A stretch of DNA of 64,000 bases. Origin: an uncultured Lachnospiraceae bacterium. Its GTDB lineage: Bacteria; Bacillota; Clostridia; Lachnospirales; Lachnospiraceae. Positions 38,480 through 48,183 of the stretch are shown one piece after another. Positions within the stretch are counted from its first letter, which is position 1, and each line of letters opens with the position of its first letter. Where the stretch lies: the NCBI GenBank assembly GCA_934402055.1, contig CAKRTC010000002.1:1-64000 (forward strand), in the 5' to 3' direction. Under the pieces are notes generated by a model. The model did not search any database. It saw nothing but the letters and a program-made list of their open reading frames with translations, and had not been told where the DNA came from. The position numbers and the translations under genes were made by a program.

Positions 38480-38851
38480 TTACAGAGTCTGCTTCTCTCC
38501 GGCAAGCTCCAGAAATCTTGCCTTATTATCAAGTATAGCTCCGCCTGCATTACATGCCGCACAGGTGCAATATTGGAGTCCGATCATCTCTGCATCCTCT
38601 GCCTTTTTAAGCATAGGCTTTACTCTGGCTCCGAATATCTGCTCACCCTTCTCGGACTTGAGCAGTTCAATAAGGTCCTCAAGTGAAGTAACATCCTCTT
38701 CAAGCTCGGCTATATAATTCTCTGCCGCCTGCTTCTCATTGTCTGTGTCGATAGCATCAAGCCAGGCTTGAGCTGCTTCCTTGATTTCCGCACAGGCTGA
38801 CTGGGATCCTATTATTGAATTGGTTCTGTCTATAAAAAACTGCTTCTCCAT
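38480..38851 (-). CDS. Conserved small protein with CxCxxC motif
   Basis: The 123 residues are mostly helical and acidic, ending with the Cys motif YCTCAACNAGGAILDNK (C-x-C-x2-C at about 97-102), a possible metal site. It resembles a widespread Firmicute family that databases often label Hsp90-like without domain support; nothing here looks like a GHKL ATPase. Function is unknown. AAGGAGT precedes the ATG. It is separated by about 120 bases from the LysR gene. Confidence 0.65.
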   Translation of the reverse strand: MEKQFFIDRTNSIIGSQSACAEIKEAAQAWLDAIDTDNEKQAAENYIAELEEDVTSLEDLIELLKSEKGEQIFGARVKPMLKKAEDAEMIGLQYCTCAACNAGGAILDNKARFLELAGEKQTL

Positions 38852-39202
38852 GTTAACAACTCCTTACAATCAGGTATAAACGTTTTGTCTAGATTGTACA
38901 CCATTTATATGCTTGGTACAATCAAGCTTTTAGCTTATAAGCCTTTACTTTGCATTTCTTTATCGTTCCTTAAGATATAAGCTCATGCCGGACAGACCGG
39001 TGCTTTATATGACTGTTTCCTGTAGAATTCAGACTATATGTTTAAATTATGTTTATACTCTGTTTATATTTATTTCATGAATTGTCTATTTTATCAGTTT
39101 AAATTATTCAACACATATCTGATTTGTTTTTTTACGAAAGCTTCACACCATGGATATATGCTTTTCGATTATAATTATTGTTACACATGAAAGGAGGCAA
39201 TT
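38852..39202. other. AT-rich divergent region upstream of citrate synthase
   Basis: A TATAAT at 39170-39175 lies about 28 bases before the citrate synthase ATG, but its -35 is unclear (TTCACA at 22 bases). A TTGTCT at 39082 with TATTCA is a weaker alternative. No gene is supported. Confidence 0.4.
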
Positions 39203-40537
39203 ATGGGCTATACAGAGAGAATGAATAAGTATTCAGACAAAATGACTCCGCTATTCGTAGCAAACGATACCATCCCCAATGAGTTATTCAGTGCTCACGG
39301 CGTAAACCGCGGTTTGAGAGATATTAACGGAAAAGGTGTATTAACAGGACTTACTTCCATATCCAAGATAAATGCTTTTAAGGAAGAGAACGGTCAAAGG
39401 ATTCCCTGTGACGGAGAGCTCTGGTACAGAGGCTACCAGGTTCAGGATCTTATCAAGATGTACGGAACCAAACGTTTCGGATATGAGCGTACCGCTTTCC
39501 TCCTGCTCTTCGGAAGGCTTCCCGATGATAACGAATTCGAGGAATTTAAGGAAATCCTGGCTCTCAATCGCTCGCTTCCTACCAATTTCACAAGAGATGT
39601 CATTATGAAGGCTCCTTCTCATGACATTATGAATTCGATGACACGAAGCATACTTACTCTTGCTTCTTACGATGATGATGTTGCGGATCTTTCTCTCAAC
39701 AATGTATTGAAGCAGTGCATAAGACTTATCGCTGTTTTCCCGATGCTGGCAGTATACGGCTACCATGCCTATAATCACTATGAATGTGATGAAAGTATGT
39801 ATATACACAGACCCGATCCCCAGCTTTCGACTGCGGAAAATCTGCTCATGATGCTGCGTCCGGACAAATCATTTACATATCTCGAGGCAGAGGTGCTCGA
39901 CATAGCGCTGATACTGCATATGGAACACGGCGGCGGTAATAACTCTACCTTCACCACCCGAGTGGTAACATCCTCAGGTTCGGACACTTATTCGGCTATA
40001 GGTGCAGCCATGTCATCACTTAAGGGCCCACGTCACGGAGGTGCCAACCTCAAGGTCATGGAAATGATGCACGATATCAAAATGCATGTCACCGATATAA
40101 ATAATGAGGACAAGGTATGTGCCTATCTTGATCGCATACTTAACAAAGAGGCCTTTGATCATAAGGGACTTATATACGGAATGGGTCATGCCGTATACTC
40201 ATTGTCGGATCCGAGAGAACGTGTGTTCAAAGGCTTCGTAAAGGAGCTGTCCGATGCAAAGCACAAGGAACGTGAGATGAAGCTGTACAGCATAATCGAA
40301 GAGGAAGCTACCGAGCTTATTGCAAAGGAACGCAAGATATATAAGGGCGTTAGTCCTAATGTCGATTTCTACAGTGGTTTTGTATATGACATGCTCGGCA
40401 TACCGAGAGAGCTGTTCACTCCTATATTTGCCATAGCCCGTATCAGCGGCTGGAGTGCTCACCGTCTTGAGGAACTCGTAGGAAACGGCAAGATCATCCG
40501 TCCTGCATATCTGAGCGTTATGAAGGAAGTAAATTGA
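39203..40537 (+). CDS. gltA: Citrate synthase
   Basis: Condenses acetyl-CoA and oxaloacetate to citrate. The 444 residues have the catalytic His in LKGPRHGGANLK and in GMGHAVYSLSDPRE, and the Asp in NVDFYSGFVYDML. Length fits the eubacterial type with an N-terminal extension (about 1-60). AAAGGAGG precedes the ATG. No aconitase or isocitrate dehydrogenase gene is adjacent, so it may feed 2-oxoglutarate synthesis from elsewhere. Confidence 0.95.
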   Translation: MGYTERMNKYSDKMTPLFVANDTIPNELFSAHGVNRGLRDINGKGVLTGLTSISKINAFKEENGQRIPCDGELWYRGYQVQDLIKMYGTKRFGYERTAFLLLFGRLPDDNEFEEFKEILALNRSLPTNFTRDVIMKAPSHDIMNSMTRSILTLASYDDDVADLSLNNVLKQCIRLIAVFPMLAVYGYHAYNHYECDESMYIHRPDPQLSTAENLLMMLRPDKSFTYLEAEVLDIALILHMEHGGGNNSTFTTRVVTSSGSDTYSAIGAAMSSLKGPRHGGANLKVMEMMHDIKMHVTDINNEDKVCAYLDRILNKEAFDHKGLIYGMGHAVYSLSDPRERVFKGFVKELSDAKHKEREMKLYSIIEEEATELIAKERKIYKGVSPNVDFYSGFVYDMLGIPRELFTPIFAIARISGWSAHRLEELVGNGKIIRPAYLSVMKEVN

Positions 40538-40540
40538 GAC

Positions 40541-40632
40541 GCTTGCGACAGTTTTCTCCTTCGCGCGAGTGCGCAGTACGAAGCTATCCGTATTTAATCA
40601 ATAAGAGTAGGACGCAATTTCCTATGAGTTAA
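40541..40632. repeat. Dispersed intergenic repeat, copy C (most complete)
   Basis: It links all modules: the core TGCGACAGTTTTCTCC then GCGAGTGCGCAGTA (shared with A and B), the middle 40563-40605 (38 of 43 bases shared with copy E on the opposite strand), and the tail TTTCCTATGAGTTA (shared with D). It lies between the citrate synthase stop codon and its terminator. Confidence 0.65.
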
Positions 40633-40636
40633 AAAA

Positions 40637-40683
40637 ACCGCCGCACGACCGGATCAAAATTTCGGAAGTATGGCGGCTTTTGT
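40637..40683 (+). terminator. Terminator of citrate synthase
   Basis: ACCGCC pairs with GGCGG around an inner CCG/CGG helix and is followed by CTTTTG. Confidence 0.65.
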
Positions 40684-40709
40684 ACATTCGCCGCAGTATA
40701 CTCCCACAG

Positions 40710-40748
40710 AAAAAGGATGCCGCATAATGATGCAGCACCCTTTCTTTT
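40710..40748 (-). terminator. Terminator of the CoA transferase gene
   Basis: On the minus strand AAAGGGTGCTGCAT pairs with ATGCGGCATCCTTT with two mismatches, and TTTTTCTG follows. Confidence 0.7.
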
Positions 40749-40799
40749 TCAAGGCTAAATATAATTTACATGTAAAATATATCTGGCATGCTTTATTGC

Positions 40800-41993
40800 T
40801 TAGTTTCCTGCCTTCTTATAAGCCTCGATCTCTTCTGCGCTCATGCCGAGTATATCGCCGAGTACTTCATCCGTGTCATGTCCGAGAGACGGAGCAGGAT
40901 CGAATCCAACCTCCTCACCGTGGATGTTGATCGGGAATCCCGAGAAATGAACAGGTCCGAATCCAGGTACTTCAAGCTTAACTGTTGCATTTCTTGCCTG
41001 TGAAGCAGGATCTCTCAAAACATCATTAAGGTCCTTGATCTTACCTCCGGTAATACCTGTCTTGTCAAAGATCTCATCCCACTCATCACCTGTCTTGGTC
41101 ATCATAAGCTGCTCAACATGCTCATTGATCTTGTCATAATATTCAGGCAAAAGTCTTGTATCATGATCTGCGATCTTAGGATCATGCAGGAAAGGATCAT
41201 CTGTGAGTGTAAGCAGTCTCTGGAATAAGCCGTCACTGCCTGCAAGACAGATAACATATCCGTCCTTACATCTGTAACGTCCTGCCGGACAGTCGTATGC
41301 ATTCTTAAGGCTTGAACGTGATATCTCGCCTGTTTTATCTGCATATGGAAGCAGCTGGTTCATTACAAAGAGTGCGCTGTCATACATTGATGTATCAACA
41401 TACTCTCCTACTCCGGTAGTCTCACGGCGATGCAGAGCAGCCAAAACACCGATAGCTGTCCACATACCTGCAAGTATATCTATAAACCAGATACCTCCCG
41501 TGATCTTAGGGCCATCCGAATCCGATCTGTTGATATCCATGATACCGCTCTGTGCAGAGATCATGGAATCAAATCCCGGTCTGTGCTGGAACGGGCTGCC
41601 TGCTCCGTATCCGCTGATGGAGCCCATTATTATCTTAGGATTGATCTCATGTACCTTATCCCAACCGAAGCCCATCTTTTCCATAGTGCCCGGACGGAAG
41701 TTCTCAAGTATGATATCAGACTTCTCAATAAGCTTATGAAGGATCTGCTTTCCTTCATCTGTACGGAAATTGATCGATACACTCTTCTTATTGCGGTTAT
41801 TTGACCAGAAATACATGCTTTCCTCGCCAAGAAACTTACCGCTGTGACGTGTATCGTCTCCCCAACCTGTCTTCTCAAGCTTAATTACTTCTGCTCCGAG
41901 GTCTCCGAGAGTCTGTGCACAGATAGGGCAGGATACGTGTCTGCCAAGATCGAGTACGCGGATACCCGAGAGAGGTCCTTTGTTTGCACTCAT
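40800..41993 (-). CDS. CoA transferase, CaiB/BaiF (type III) family
   Basis: Moves CoA between carboxylic acids through a covalent Asp-CoA thioester. The 397 residues begin with the family pattern GIRVLDLGRHVSCPICAQTLGDLGAEVIKLE. They contain NNRNKKSVSINFRTDEGK and the catalytic Asp in GGIWFIDILAGMWTAIGVL. AAGGAGGATC precedes the ATG. The acid substrate is unknown. It is downstream of the TRAP permease gene on the same strand, so an imported organic acid is a reasonable guess. Confidence 0.9.
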   Translation of the reverse strand: MSANKGPLSGIRVLDLGRHVSCPICAQTLGDLGAEVIKLEKTGWGDDTRHSGKFLGEESMYFWSNNRNKKSVSINFRTDEGKQILHKLIEKSDIILENFRPGTMEKMGFGWDKVHEINPKIIMGSISGYGAGSPFQHRPGFDSMISAQSGIMDINRSDSDGPKITGGIWFIDILAGMWTAIGVLAALHRRETTGVGEYVDTSMYDSALFVMNQLLPYADKTGEISRSSLKNAYDCPAGRYRCKDGYVICLAGSDGLFQRLLTLTDDPFLHDPKIADHDTRLLPEYYDKINEHVEQLMMTKTGDEWDEIFDKTGITGGKIKDLNDVLRDPASQARNATVKLEVPGFGPVHFSGFPINIHGEEVGFDPAPSLGHDTDEVLGDILGMSAEEIEAYKKAGN

Positions 41994-42044
41994 TGCTAAT
42001 GATCCTCCTTAGTATAGATCTGATAATTTCCTTAAATACACAAT

Positions 42045-42096
42045 CAAGGATGTATCCCCGTAAGGGCATAAATCCCCCTACAAGTAAACATCCTTG
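42045..42096. repeat. 9-bp inverted repeat in the leader of the CoA transferase gene
   Basis: CAAGGATGT (42045-42053) and ACATCCTTG (42088-42096) are perfect complements around a C-rich loop. No T-run follows on the minus strand, so it is more likely an operator or leader hairpin than a terminator. Confidence 0.4.
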
Positions 42097-42180
42097 TCCA
42101 CATGCGGCAATTTTACTCCTATACATATACATTTGTCAAACAGCATAATGCATAAATATCACAGTAAAGCCACACTTTTG

Positions 42181-44157
42181 TTATGTTGAATTATCACTGA
42201 GCCCTGCTCTGATCAGGCAGAACATCATGGTAAGCATTCCTACAACCAATCCGGGCACAAGACCTTCACCGCTTGGTATTGCAAACATGACCGCAGCCAC
42301 AATAAGCAATATCCTCTCAAAACTCTCGAGATCCTTGAACATATATCCCGATACAGCCGCTCCGAGCCAGATAAATGACAGCAGCAGCACACCGCATCCT
42401 ATTATCAGTTCGCTGAAAGTTCCGCTCATAAGCAGCAATACAGGTCTCTGAACAAATATAAAAGGTACGATAAAGGTTACAGCCGCATAAGAATATGCCT
42501 TCCATCCGGTCTTCCACGGATTTGCTTCCGCAATTCCGGCAGCGGTATATGAGGCCGGGCATACCGGAGGCGTGATCTGCGCAACAACACCGAAATAGAA
42601 AATAAACATATTGCCGACTATCTCCGATACTCCGAAGCTCCTTATTGCCGGCATAAATATGGTATAAGCTATAAGATATGCTGCGATCGTCGGAAGTGCC
42701 ATTCCAAGCATAAGGCAGACAACAGCCACGATAAGCATAACCTCCGCAGGCCTTAACATGCTCAGCATACTCAGTATGCGGAACGCTATCTCAGTCTTGA
42801 CCGCAACACCTATCATCATTCCGCAGGCTGCAGTCGGAACCGCGATATTTGCTGCATGTCTGACTCCGTCGAGCAGTATAGCCGCATATCCCGCCACCGT
42901 TCTGCGTGTATCCTTTGAAAGCAGGCTTATCCCTATAGAGAGGAAAGTACATATTATCGCCGAAAGTGAAAACGAAAAACCATATATCATCAAAGCAACT
43001 ATCACCACTACAGGGATAAGTCTGTAGAGTCTCGGTAATATCGGTTTCTCATCAATATAGAGATCTGTATGCCTGCCTATATTTCTTCTCTTTGATACCA
43101 GATGAACAACGAGATAAGTTCCTATAAAATATGCAAACGCCGGGATGACAGCCGCGTGTGCAATATTTATATATTCGACATTAAGGAGCTCCGCCATAAT
43201 AAATGCGCTTGCTCCCATGATCGGGGGCATAAGCTGTCCTCCCGTAGACGCAACAGACTCTATTGCGCCTGCTTCCTCAGGCGAATATCCTGCCTTTTTC
43301 ATAAGAGGTATGGTATTGACACCCGTACCGGAAACATTCGCAACTGCCGAACCGGATACCATACCGGCAAGTCCCGAGGATATTACAGCTGCCTTTGCCG
43401 GTCCGCCTTCAAGCCTGCTTGAGAGCTTAAGTCCGAGGTCAAGCAGCACGGCACCGCCTCCGCAGCTTGAAAAGAACTTACCGAATATAAGGAAATAAAA
43501 TAAAGTATTAAGAGATGCTTTAAGCGGTGCTCCGAATACACCGTTATTGCCAAACATTATCGCATCACAGAACTCACTGAAATCCAATCCCGGATGATGA
43601 AGATGCCCGGGGATAAATTCCCCAAACCAGGCATAGCCTATAAACACAATAAGAATGATAAAAAGAGAGGTACTTACCACTCTTCTGACTGCCTCCATTA
43701 CGGTAACAAGGAGCAGCAGACAGATGAAGTAATCCGTATCTATCAAAGGACTTATGCCTTCAATGTGTCTGTCAAGTCTTGCCGTATTGGATAAGAAAAA
43801 CCACAGAATGATAACTACTGATCCTATCAGAAAAATATCATACATCCACCATACTCGCTGAGCCTTACGGTCTACCATAGGATTAAGCAGATATACTTCG
43901 ATCAAAGCAAAGCAAAGATGAAGCGGATACTGAACCCAGTTTTCCAATGGACCTACAGTTTTGATATATAATTGCATGATAAGCCAGCATAAAGCAATGA
44001 CCATAACCGTACGGTACCGCCATGGCGGCATATTCTGCAGCTTTTTTATTATCTTCGGCACTGTCGCATGATGCTTCGTCGTTGCGGCATGTGCGCTGTT
44101 GACCGCCGCATTGATAATGTTTCCCTTACTTGTTCCCATACAAACCCCAAATGACAC
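42181..44157 (-). CDS. TRAP transporter fused permease (4TM/12TM, TAXI type)
   Basis: A 658-residue inner-membrane protein combining the small (DctQ-like) and large (DctM-like) TRAP permease subunits. The first four to five helices lie at about 50-200. The large part contains GMVSGSAVANVSGTGVNTIP and ESVASTGGQLMPPIMGASAF, the signatures of TAXI-type fused permeases. Such systems import organic acids with sodium and need a periplasmic or lipoprotein TAXI substrate-binding protein. None is encoded within the window, so the permease is an orphan here. Confidence 0.92.
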   Translation of the reverse strand: MSFGVCMGTSKGNIINAAVNSAHAATTKHHATVPKIIKKLQNMPPWRYRTVMVIALCWLIMQLYIKTVGPLENWVQYPLHLCFALIEVYLLNPMVDRKAQRVWWMYDIFLIGSVVIILWFFLSNTARLDRHIEGISPLIDTDYFICLLLLVTVMEAVRRVVSTSLFIILIVFIGYAWFGEFIPGHLHHPGLDFSEFCDAIMFGNNGVFGAPLKASLNTLFYFLIFGKFFSSCGGGAVLLDLGLKLSSRLEGGPAKAAVISSGLAGMVSGSAVANVSGTGVNTIPLMKKAGYSPEEAGAIESVASTGGQLMPPIMGASAFIMAELLNVEYINIAHAAVIPAFAYFIGTYLVVHLVSKRRNIGRHTDLYIDEKPILPRLYRLIPVVVIVALMIYGFSFSLSAIICTFLSIGISLLSKDTRRTVAGYAAILLDGVRHAANIAVPTAACGMMIGVAVKTEIAFRILSMLSMLRPAEVMLIVAVVCLMLGMALPTIAAYLIAYTIFMPAIRSFGVSEIVGNMFIFYFGVVAQITPPVCPASYTAAGIAEANPWKTGWKAYSYAAVTFIVPFIFVQRPVLLLMSGTFSELIIGCGVLLLSFIWLGAAVSGYMFKDLESFERILLIVAAVMFAIPSGEGLVPGLVVGMLTMMFCLIRAGLSDNST

Positions 44158-44161
44158 ATAG

Positions 44162-44193
44162 TAAAAGCCGGATCCGTACTGCGGTGCCCGGCT
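44162..44193 (-). terminator. Probable terminator of the MATE pair
   Basis: On the minus strand AGCCGG pairs with CCGGCT and is followed by TTTTAC. The short stem makes it only probable. Confidence 0.45.
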
Positions 44194-44260
44194 CTTCTTA
44201 TTTAAGCACTTCTGATTATGTTAACATTGTAACAATTAACATGCAAGAATCAGACAGCAC

Positions 44261-45553
44261 TTATTCATTTTTTCTATACATCCTGACGAACATAACAATA
44301 ATAACTACAAAAGTGATGCATTCCGCCGCAAAAAATGACATCCATACTCCCTGCAGACCAAAAAATCTTGACAATACCACCGCACACACAACTATCGCAA
44401 CGGCACCTCTGAGTATTGATGCGATAAACGACTGCCTTGCTTTATCGGTTGCCGCAAAATATGCTATAAGCATTACATTGACTCCGGCAAAAATATAGCC
44501 CAGGAAGTACTCTCTCATACCTGTAAATGCCATATTCCTCAATTCGGCATTACCCTCACTGTTGAATATTGCAATGAAGCCGTCTGTGAATCCATATGCC
44601 ACTGCTATAAGCACGAGCTCAATCAGTGCAGAATAGATAAGTCCGAGCTTAAGACATTGCCTCATTCCGTGCTTATCTTCCCTACCGCAGCATTCCGAGA
44701 TCATGGGCTGAGCACCCTGTGCCAATCCGTTAAAAAGTGAAAGCGCAACAATTGCTATATTTGCCACGACTCCGTAGGCTGCCACTCCTATATTTCCGGC
44801 TATACTTAAAATAAGTGTATTAAAGGTTGCCGTTGTTACCGCTGAGCTCAACTCTCCGACACATGCCGAAACGCCGAGACTGCAGCATTTTAATATATGC
44901 CTTAAGCTTGGACGCACTATACCAAAACCAACGGTATTTTTCCTGCCCGAAAAATGCTTCGTACAGACAAGTATGGTCACTATCGGGCAGCCTGCCGTAG
45001 CGAGAGCTGCTCCCGTAAACCCGAGTCCGAGTGCAAACATGAATATATAGTCAAATACTATATTAAACATACTGCCCGCAAAAGCCCCAACCATAGCAGC
45101 AGTCGGAGCATTATCATTACGTGCAAAAGCGGAAAATGTATAATTCATCATGAATAGCGGTGAAGCAATAAGTATGATGCGTACATACGACATACCCAGG
45201 GCTATCAGCTCCTCATCGGCTCCCATAAATGCCAATACCCTGTCCGGAATGAATATTCCCGACAGTATAAACGGTATGGCGAATATAAAGCTCCAGAAAA
45301 GAGACTGAATGAAAAATCCGTCGGTATCCTTGCCGGCAGACTTTCTTATCGCATAAAAGGTTGCCGAGCCTATGCCCGTCATTGAACCTATTGCATATAT
45401 TATTCCGTACAGCGGCAATACGAGATTAAGTACCGCAAGTCCGTCCGCTCCCGAATATAAGGCTATAAAAAATGTATCTGCCAATATATATACAGATACA
45501 CCTATCATTCCGAACATGCTCTGTAATACATATCCGGTAAATCTACCCGTCAT
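44261..45553 (-). CDS. MATE family efflux transporter (second of pair)
   Basis: A 430-residue protein with twelve predicted helices in two halves, the MATE arrangement (MFGMIGVSVYILADTFFIAL near the N-terminus). It exports drugs or metabolites with sodium or protons. A GTG at 45574 gives a longer frame, but the TTTTGGAGGAAC it would encode is the ribosome binding site of the ATG at 45553, so the later start is right. It follows the other MATE gene directly. Confidence 0.9.
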   Translation of the reverse strand: MTGRFTGYVLQSMFGMIGVSVYILADTFFIALYSGADGLAVLNLVLPLYGIIYAIGSMTGIGSATFYAIRKSAGKDTDGFFIQSLFWSFIFAIPFILSGIFIPDRVLAFMGADEELIALGMSYVRIILIASPLFMMNYTFSAFARNDNAPTAAMVGAFAGSMFNIVFDYIFMFALGLGFTGAALATAGCPIVTILVCTKHFSGRKNTVGFGIVRPSLRHILKCCSLGVSACVGELSSAVTTATFNTLILSIAGNIGVAAYGVVANIAIVALSLFNGLAQGAQPMISECCGREDKHGMRQCLKLGLIYSALIELVLIAVAYGFTDGFIAIFNSEGNAELRNMAFTGMREYFLGYIFAGVNVMLIAYFAATDKARQSFIASILRGAVAIVVCAVVLSRFFGLQGVWMSFFAAECITFVVIIVMFVRMYRKNE

Positions 45554-45574
45554 AAAAAAGTTCCTCCAAAACAC

Positions 45575-46960
45575 TCAGGCCTCGAGGAATCGTTTTCCTC
45601 CGAGCCAATGAGCCTTAAAGAAATAAGCTGCCATCAATACCGCACCTATACCCCATGTAGTAGGATAGAGTACAAATATTCCGTCAATAGTCTCAAAATA
45701 CGGAAGTATGAATATTATCCATACGATACGAAGCAGGCACATGGACACAAGAAGTATGATCATCGGCGGCATGCTGTGTCCGGTTCCTCTTACCGCACCT
45801 GCAAATGCATGCATGGTGCCCAATATCCAGTAGAACGGACAGAAATATTTCATTGCAGCTATTCCGTATTCGATCACACTTTCATCACTGCTGAACAAAT
45901 GCATGACCTGTCTGTCAAATATAAGTAAAGCTATGCCTGATATAAAAGTGTAAACAGCACACATGATAACTGTTACAAAAACTCCCTTTTTCAGTCTGTC
46001 TATGCGTCCGGCACCGTAATTTTGTCCGACAAAGGTCGTTACCGCCATACTGAAGCTCAGCGCCGGCAATACGGTGAATCCATCTATCTTCATATAAGCG
46101 CAGAAACCCGCCATTGCTGCTGCTCCGAAGCCGTTAACACTTGACTGAAGCAGTATATTTGACAGTGAGATGACCATGTTCTGTATGCCTGTAGGAAGTC
46201 CTATGCGTACAACTCGCATCATCATAGTTTGTTCTATGCGAATACTGCGAAGTCTGACCTTATAATCCGCAGGAACGCGCATAAGGAAAGCAAACGCCAG
46301 TACGCACGATACCGCCTGGCTTATATCCGTGGCAAGTGCAGCTCCGACAACTCCCATCTTAAGTACAACAATAAACAGTATATCCATGACAACATTAGTC
46401 ACTGCCGCTGCTGCCAGATAGACAAGTGAACGCTTTGAGTTTCCTGCGGAATTAAGTATACCTGCTGCCATATTATAGAGAACATTGAATACCAGACCGA
46501 GTGAGAATATCTGCAGATATTTCGCAGCATCATCAAGCACTTCTGCCGGTGTGTTCATCATGATAAGCAGCTTCCTTGTAAACAGCAGTCCGAGTACAGT
46601 CAATGCAGCTCCGAGCGCAAAAGCAATTGCAACCGAAGTATGGACCGCCTTCTCTATATTCTTTGAATCCCTTGCTCCGAGATACTGGGCTATGATAACT
46701 CCGGCTCCTACCGCAGCTCCCTGTCCGAATGCAATAAGCAGATTGATAAGTGAGGTTCCGGCTCCTACCGCAGCAAGTGCGTTTGAACCTACACAATTAC
46801 CGACAATTATAGAATCTACGGCATTATAGGTCTGTTGCAGCAGGTTGCCTAAAATAAGCGGTATTGAGAAGAACAGCAGATTTTTGAAAATGCTGCCTTC
46901 CGTCATAAGCGTCATGTGCTTATTATCTTTGTTCTCCTGTAATTTTTTATCGTTTTCCAT
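45575..46960 (-). CDS. MATE family efflux transporter (first of pair)
   Basis: A 461-residue MATE protein with a polar N-terminus, then LLFFSIPLILGNLLQQTYNA and VDSIIVGNCVG in helix 1, as in the DinF/NorM-like clostridial group. The longer frame to 47086 was rejected, because GAGGTG precedes the ATG at 46960 and the extra residues look random. Two adjacent, only distantly similar MATE genes suggest old duplication or a paired function; substrates are unknown. Confidence 0.9.
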   Translation of the reverse strand: MENDKKLQENKDNKHMTLMTEGSIFKNLLFFSIPLILGNLLQQTYNAVDSIIVGNCVGSNALAAVGAGTSLINLLIAFGQGAAVGAGVIIAQYLGARDSKNIEKAVHTSVAIAFALGAALTVLGLLFTRKLLIMMNTPAEVLDDAAKYLQIFSLGLVFNVLYNMAAGILNSAGNSKRSLVYLAAAAVTNVVMDILFIVVLKMGVVGAALATDISQAVSCVLAFAFLMRVPADYKVRLRSIRIEQTMMMRVVRIGLPTGIQNMVISLSNILLQSSVNGFGAAAMAGFCAYMKIDGFTVLPALSFSMAVTTFVGQNYGAGRIDRLKKGVFVTVIMCAVYTFISGIALLIFDRQVMHLFSSDESVIEYGIAAMKYFCPFYWILGTMHAFAGAVRGTGHSMPPMIILLVSMCLLRIVWIIFILPYFETIDGIFVLYPTTWGIGAVLMAAYFFKAHWLGGKRFLEA

Positions 46961-47105
46961 ATGTATATTCACCTCGAAACAAATAGTATATTGCCTTTTG
47001 GTGAAATACACAATAATAGCAATGACGTTTTGTGCATAATAATCAAAAACTTGCACTTGATTGCAAGTAAACTTGCTCATCCTCATGTTTTTGATTTCTT
47101 TTATG

Positions 47106-47157
47106 CGCTAAAATGAGCTATATCATAAAGCAGTTTTTGCCTGATATAGCTCATTTT
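47106..47157 (-). terminator. Terminator of dapF
   Basis: AAAATGAGCTATATC (47110-47124) pairs perfectly with GATATAGCTCATTTT (47143-47157). It is the strongest hairpin in this region and lies downstream of dapF. Confidence 0.75.
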
Positions 47158-47235
47158 CATACACCGTTAAGCTGATGCTTATATTCACATCAACGGTTTA
47201 CATATTTCCAAAACTTTCCGCTCGGGATCTAAGCT

Positions 47236-48141
47236 TTAGATACGAAGTTCCTCATCCGTAACGGTTCCCTTGCATACTATATTGGTAGGGCCCGTAAGAT
47301 AAAGTCCGTGTACGCAGGTATTGCTTCCCTCGTCCGTATCTTCCTCATCAACCTCCTCAACGTCTATATAGAGTACTCCGCCTCTCATGTTGACTTTGAC
47401 ATGGTTTCCGGACACACGTTCCGTAAGTGTAAGTGCAGCTACAGAGGAGCCTGTACCTGTTCCGCAGGCATAAGTGAAGTCCTCGACACCTCTCTCATAA
47501 GTAAGCTCGTCAACTTCATCCTCCGCAATGATCTCGATAAAATTGACATTTGCCCCCTTAGGAAGATCCTTGTGGAATCTGAGCTTTCTTCCGATCTCAA
47601 ATAATTTGTTTCTGTCTGCATCTGCAAGATGCTCCGCATTACACAGCTTGGCAAGCTGTGACGGGTAATCCACTACTATATGAGGAAGTCCCGGATCACC
47701 GAGCATCACATATGAACACTCAATTGCCTCTCCGTCAAGCTCAAGTATCTTATGAAGCTCTATGAGACTCGGATCGTTCAGCCTGATGCGATAAAGTCTC
47801 TTATCGATACGCTTTCCGGTAACCAGACCGGCTGTAGTCTCTATAGTTACCTCATCGCCTTCACCGATACCATGCTCGAAGCAGTATCTGCTTATGCATC
47901 TCGCACCGTTTCCGCACATCTCTCCGACACTTCCGTCAGAGTTAAAGAAAAGCATGCGCGCATCAGCTTCCACACCTTCGGACGGCTTATCTACAGCCAT
48001 TAACCCGTCTGCACCTATAGACATATGTCTCTCGCAAAGCGCCCTGGCTATCTCCGGAAACTTATCTGCCGGAAGCTTTTCTTCCAGATTATTGATAACT
48101 ATGAAGTCGTTGCCGGCTCCGTTCATCTTCCAAAATTTCAA
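47236..48141 (-). CDS. dapF: Diaminopimelate epimerase
   Basis: Interconverts LL- and meso-diaminopimelate for lysine and peptidoglycan. The 301 residues have both catalytic Cys in MCGNGARC and YACGTGTGS, plus GADGLM. A short acidic insertion near 262-278 (DVEEVDEEDTDEGS) is unusual but lies on the surface in the family fold. It is followed by a strong terminator. Confidence 0.96.
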   Translation of the reverse strand: MKFWKMNGAGNDFIVINNLEEKLPADKFPEIARALCERHMSIGADGLMAVDKPSEGVEADARMLFFNSDGSVGEMCGNGARCISRYCFEHGIGEGDEVTIETTAGLVTGKRIDKRLYRIRLNDPSLIELHKILELDGEAIECSYVMLGDPGLPHIVVDYPSQLAKLCNAEHLADADRNKLFEIGRKLRFHKDLPKGANVNFIEIIAEDEVDELTYERGVEDFTYACGTGTGSSVAALTLTERVSGNHVKVNMRGGVLYIDVEEVDEEDTDEGSNTCVHGLYLTGPTNIVCKGTVTDEELRI

Positions 48142-48183
48142 ATCAATCCTCCCAAGAATCCATAATGAATCTTACAGATCAAA

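Noticed and set aside
43145..43498. Long plus-strand ORFs opposite the TRAP permease, and many similar ones opposite other genes
   Set aside because: They are shadows of well-supported genes on the other strand; none has a ribosome binding site or recognisable domain.
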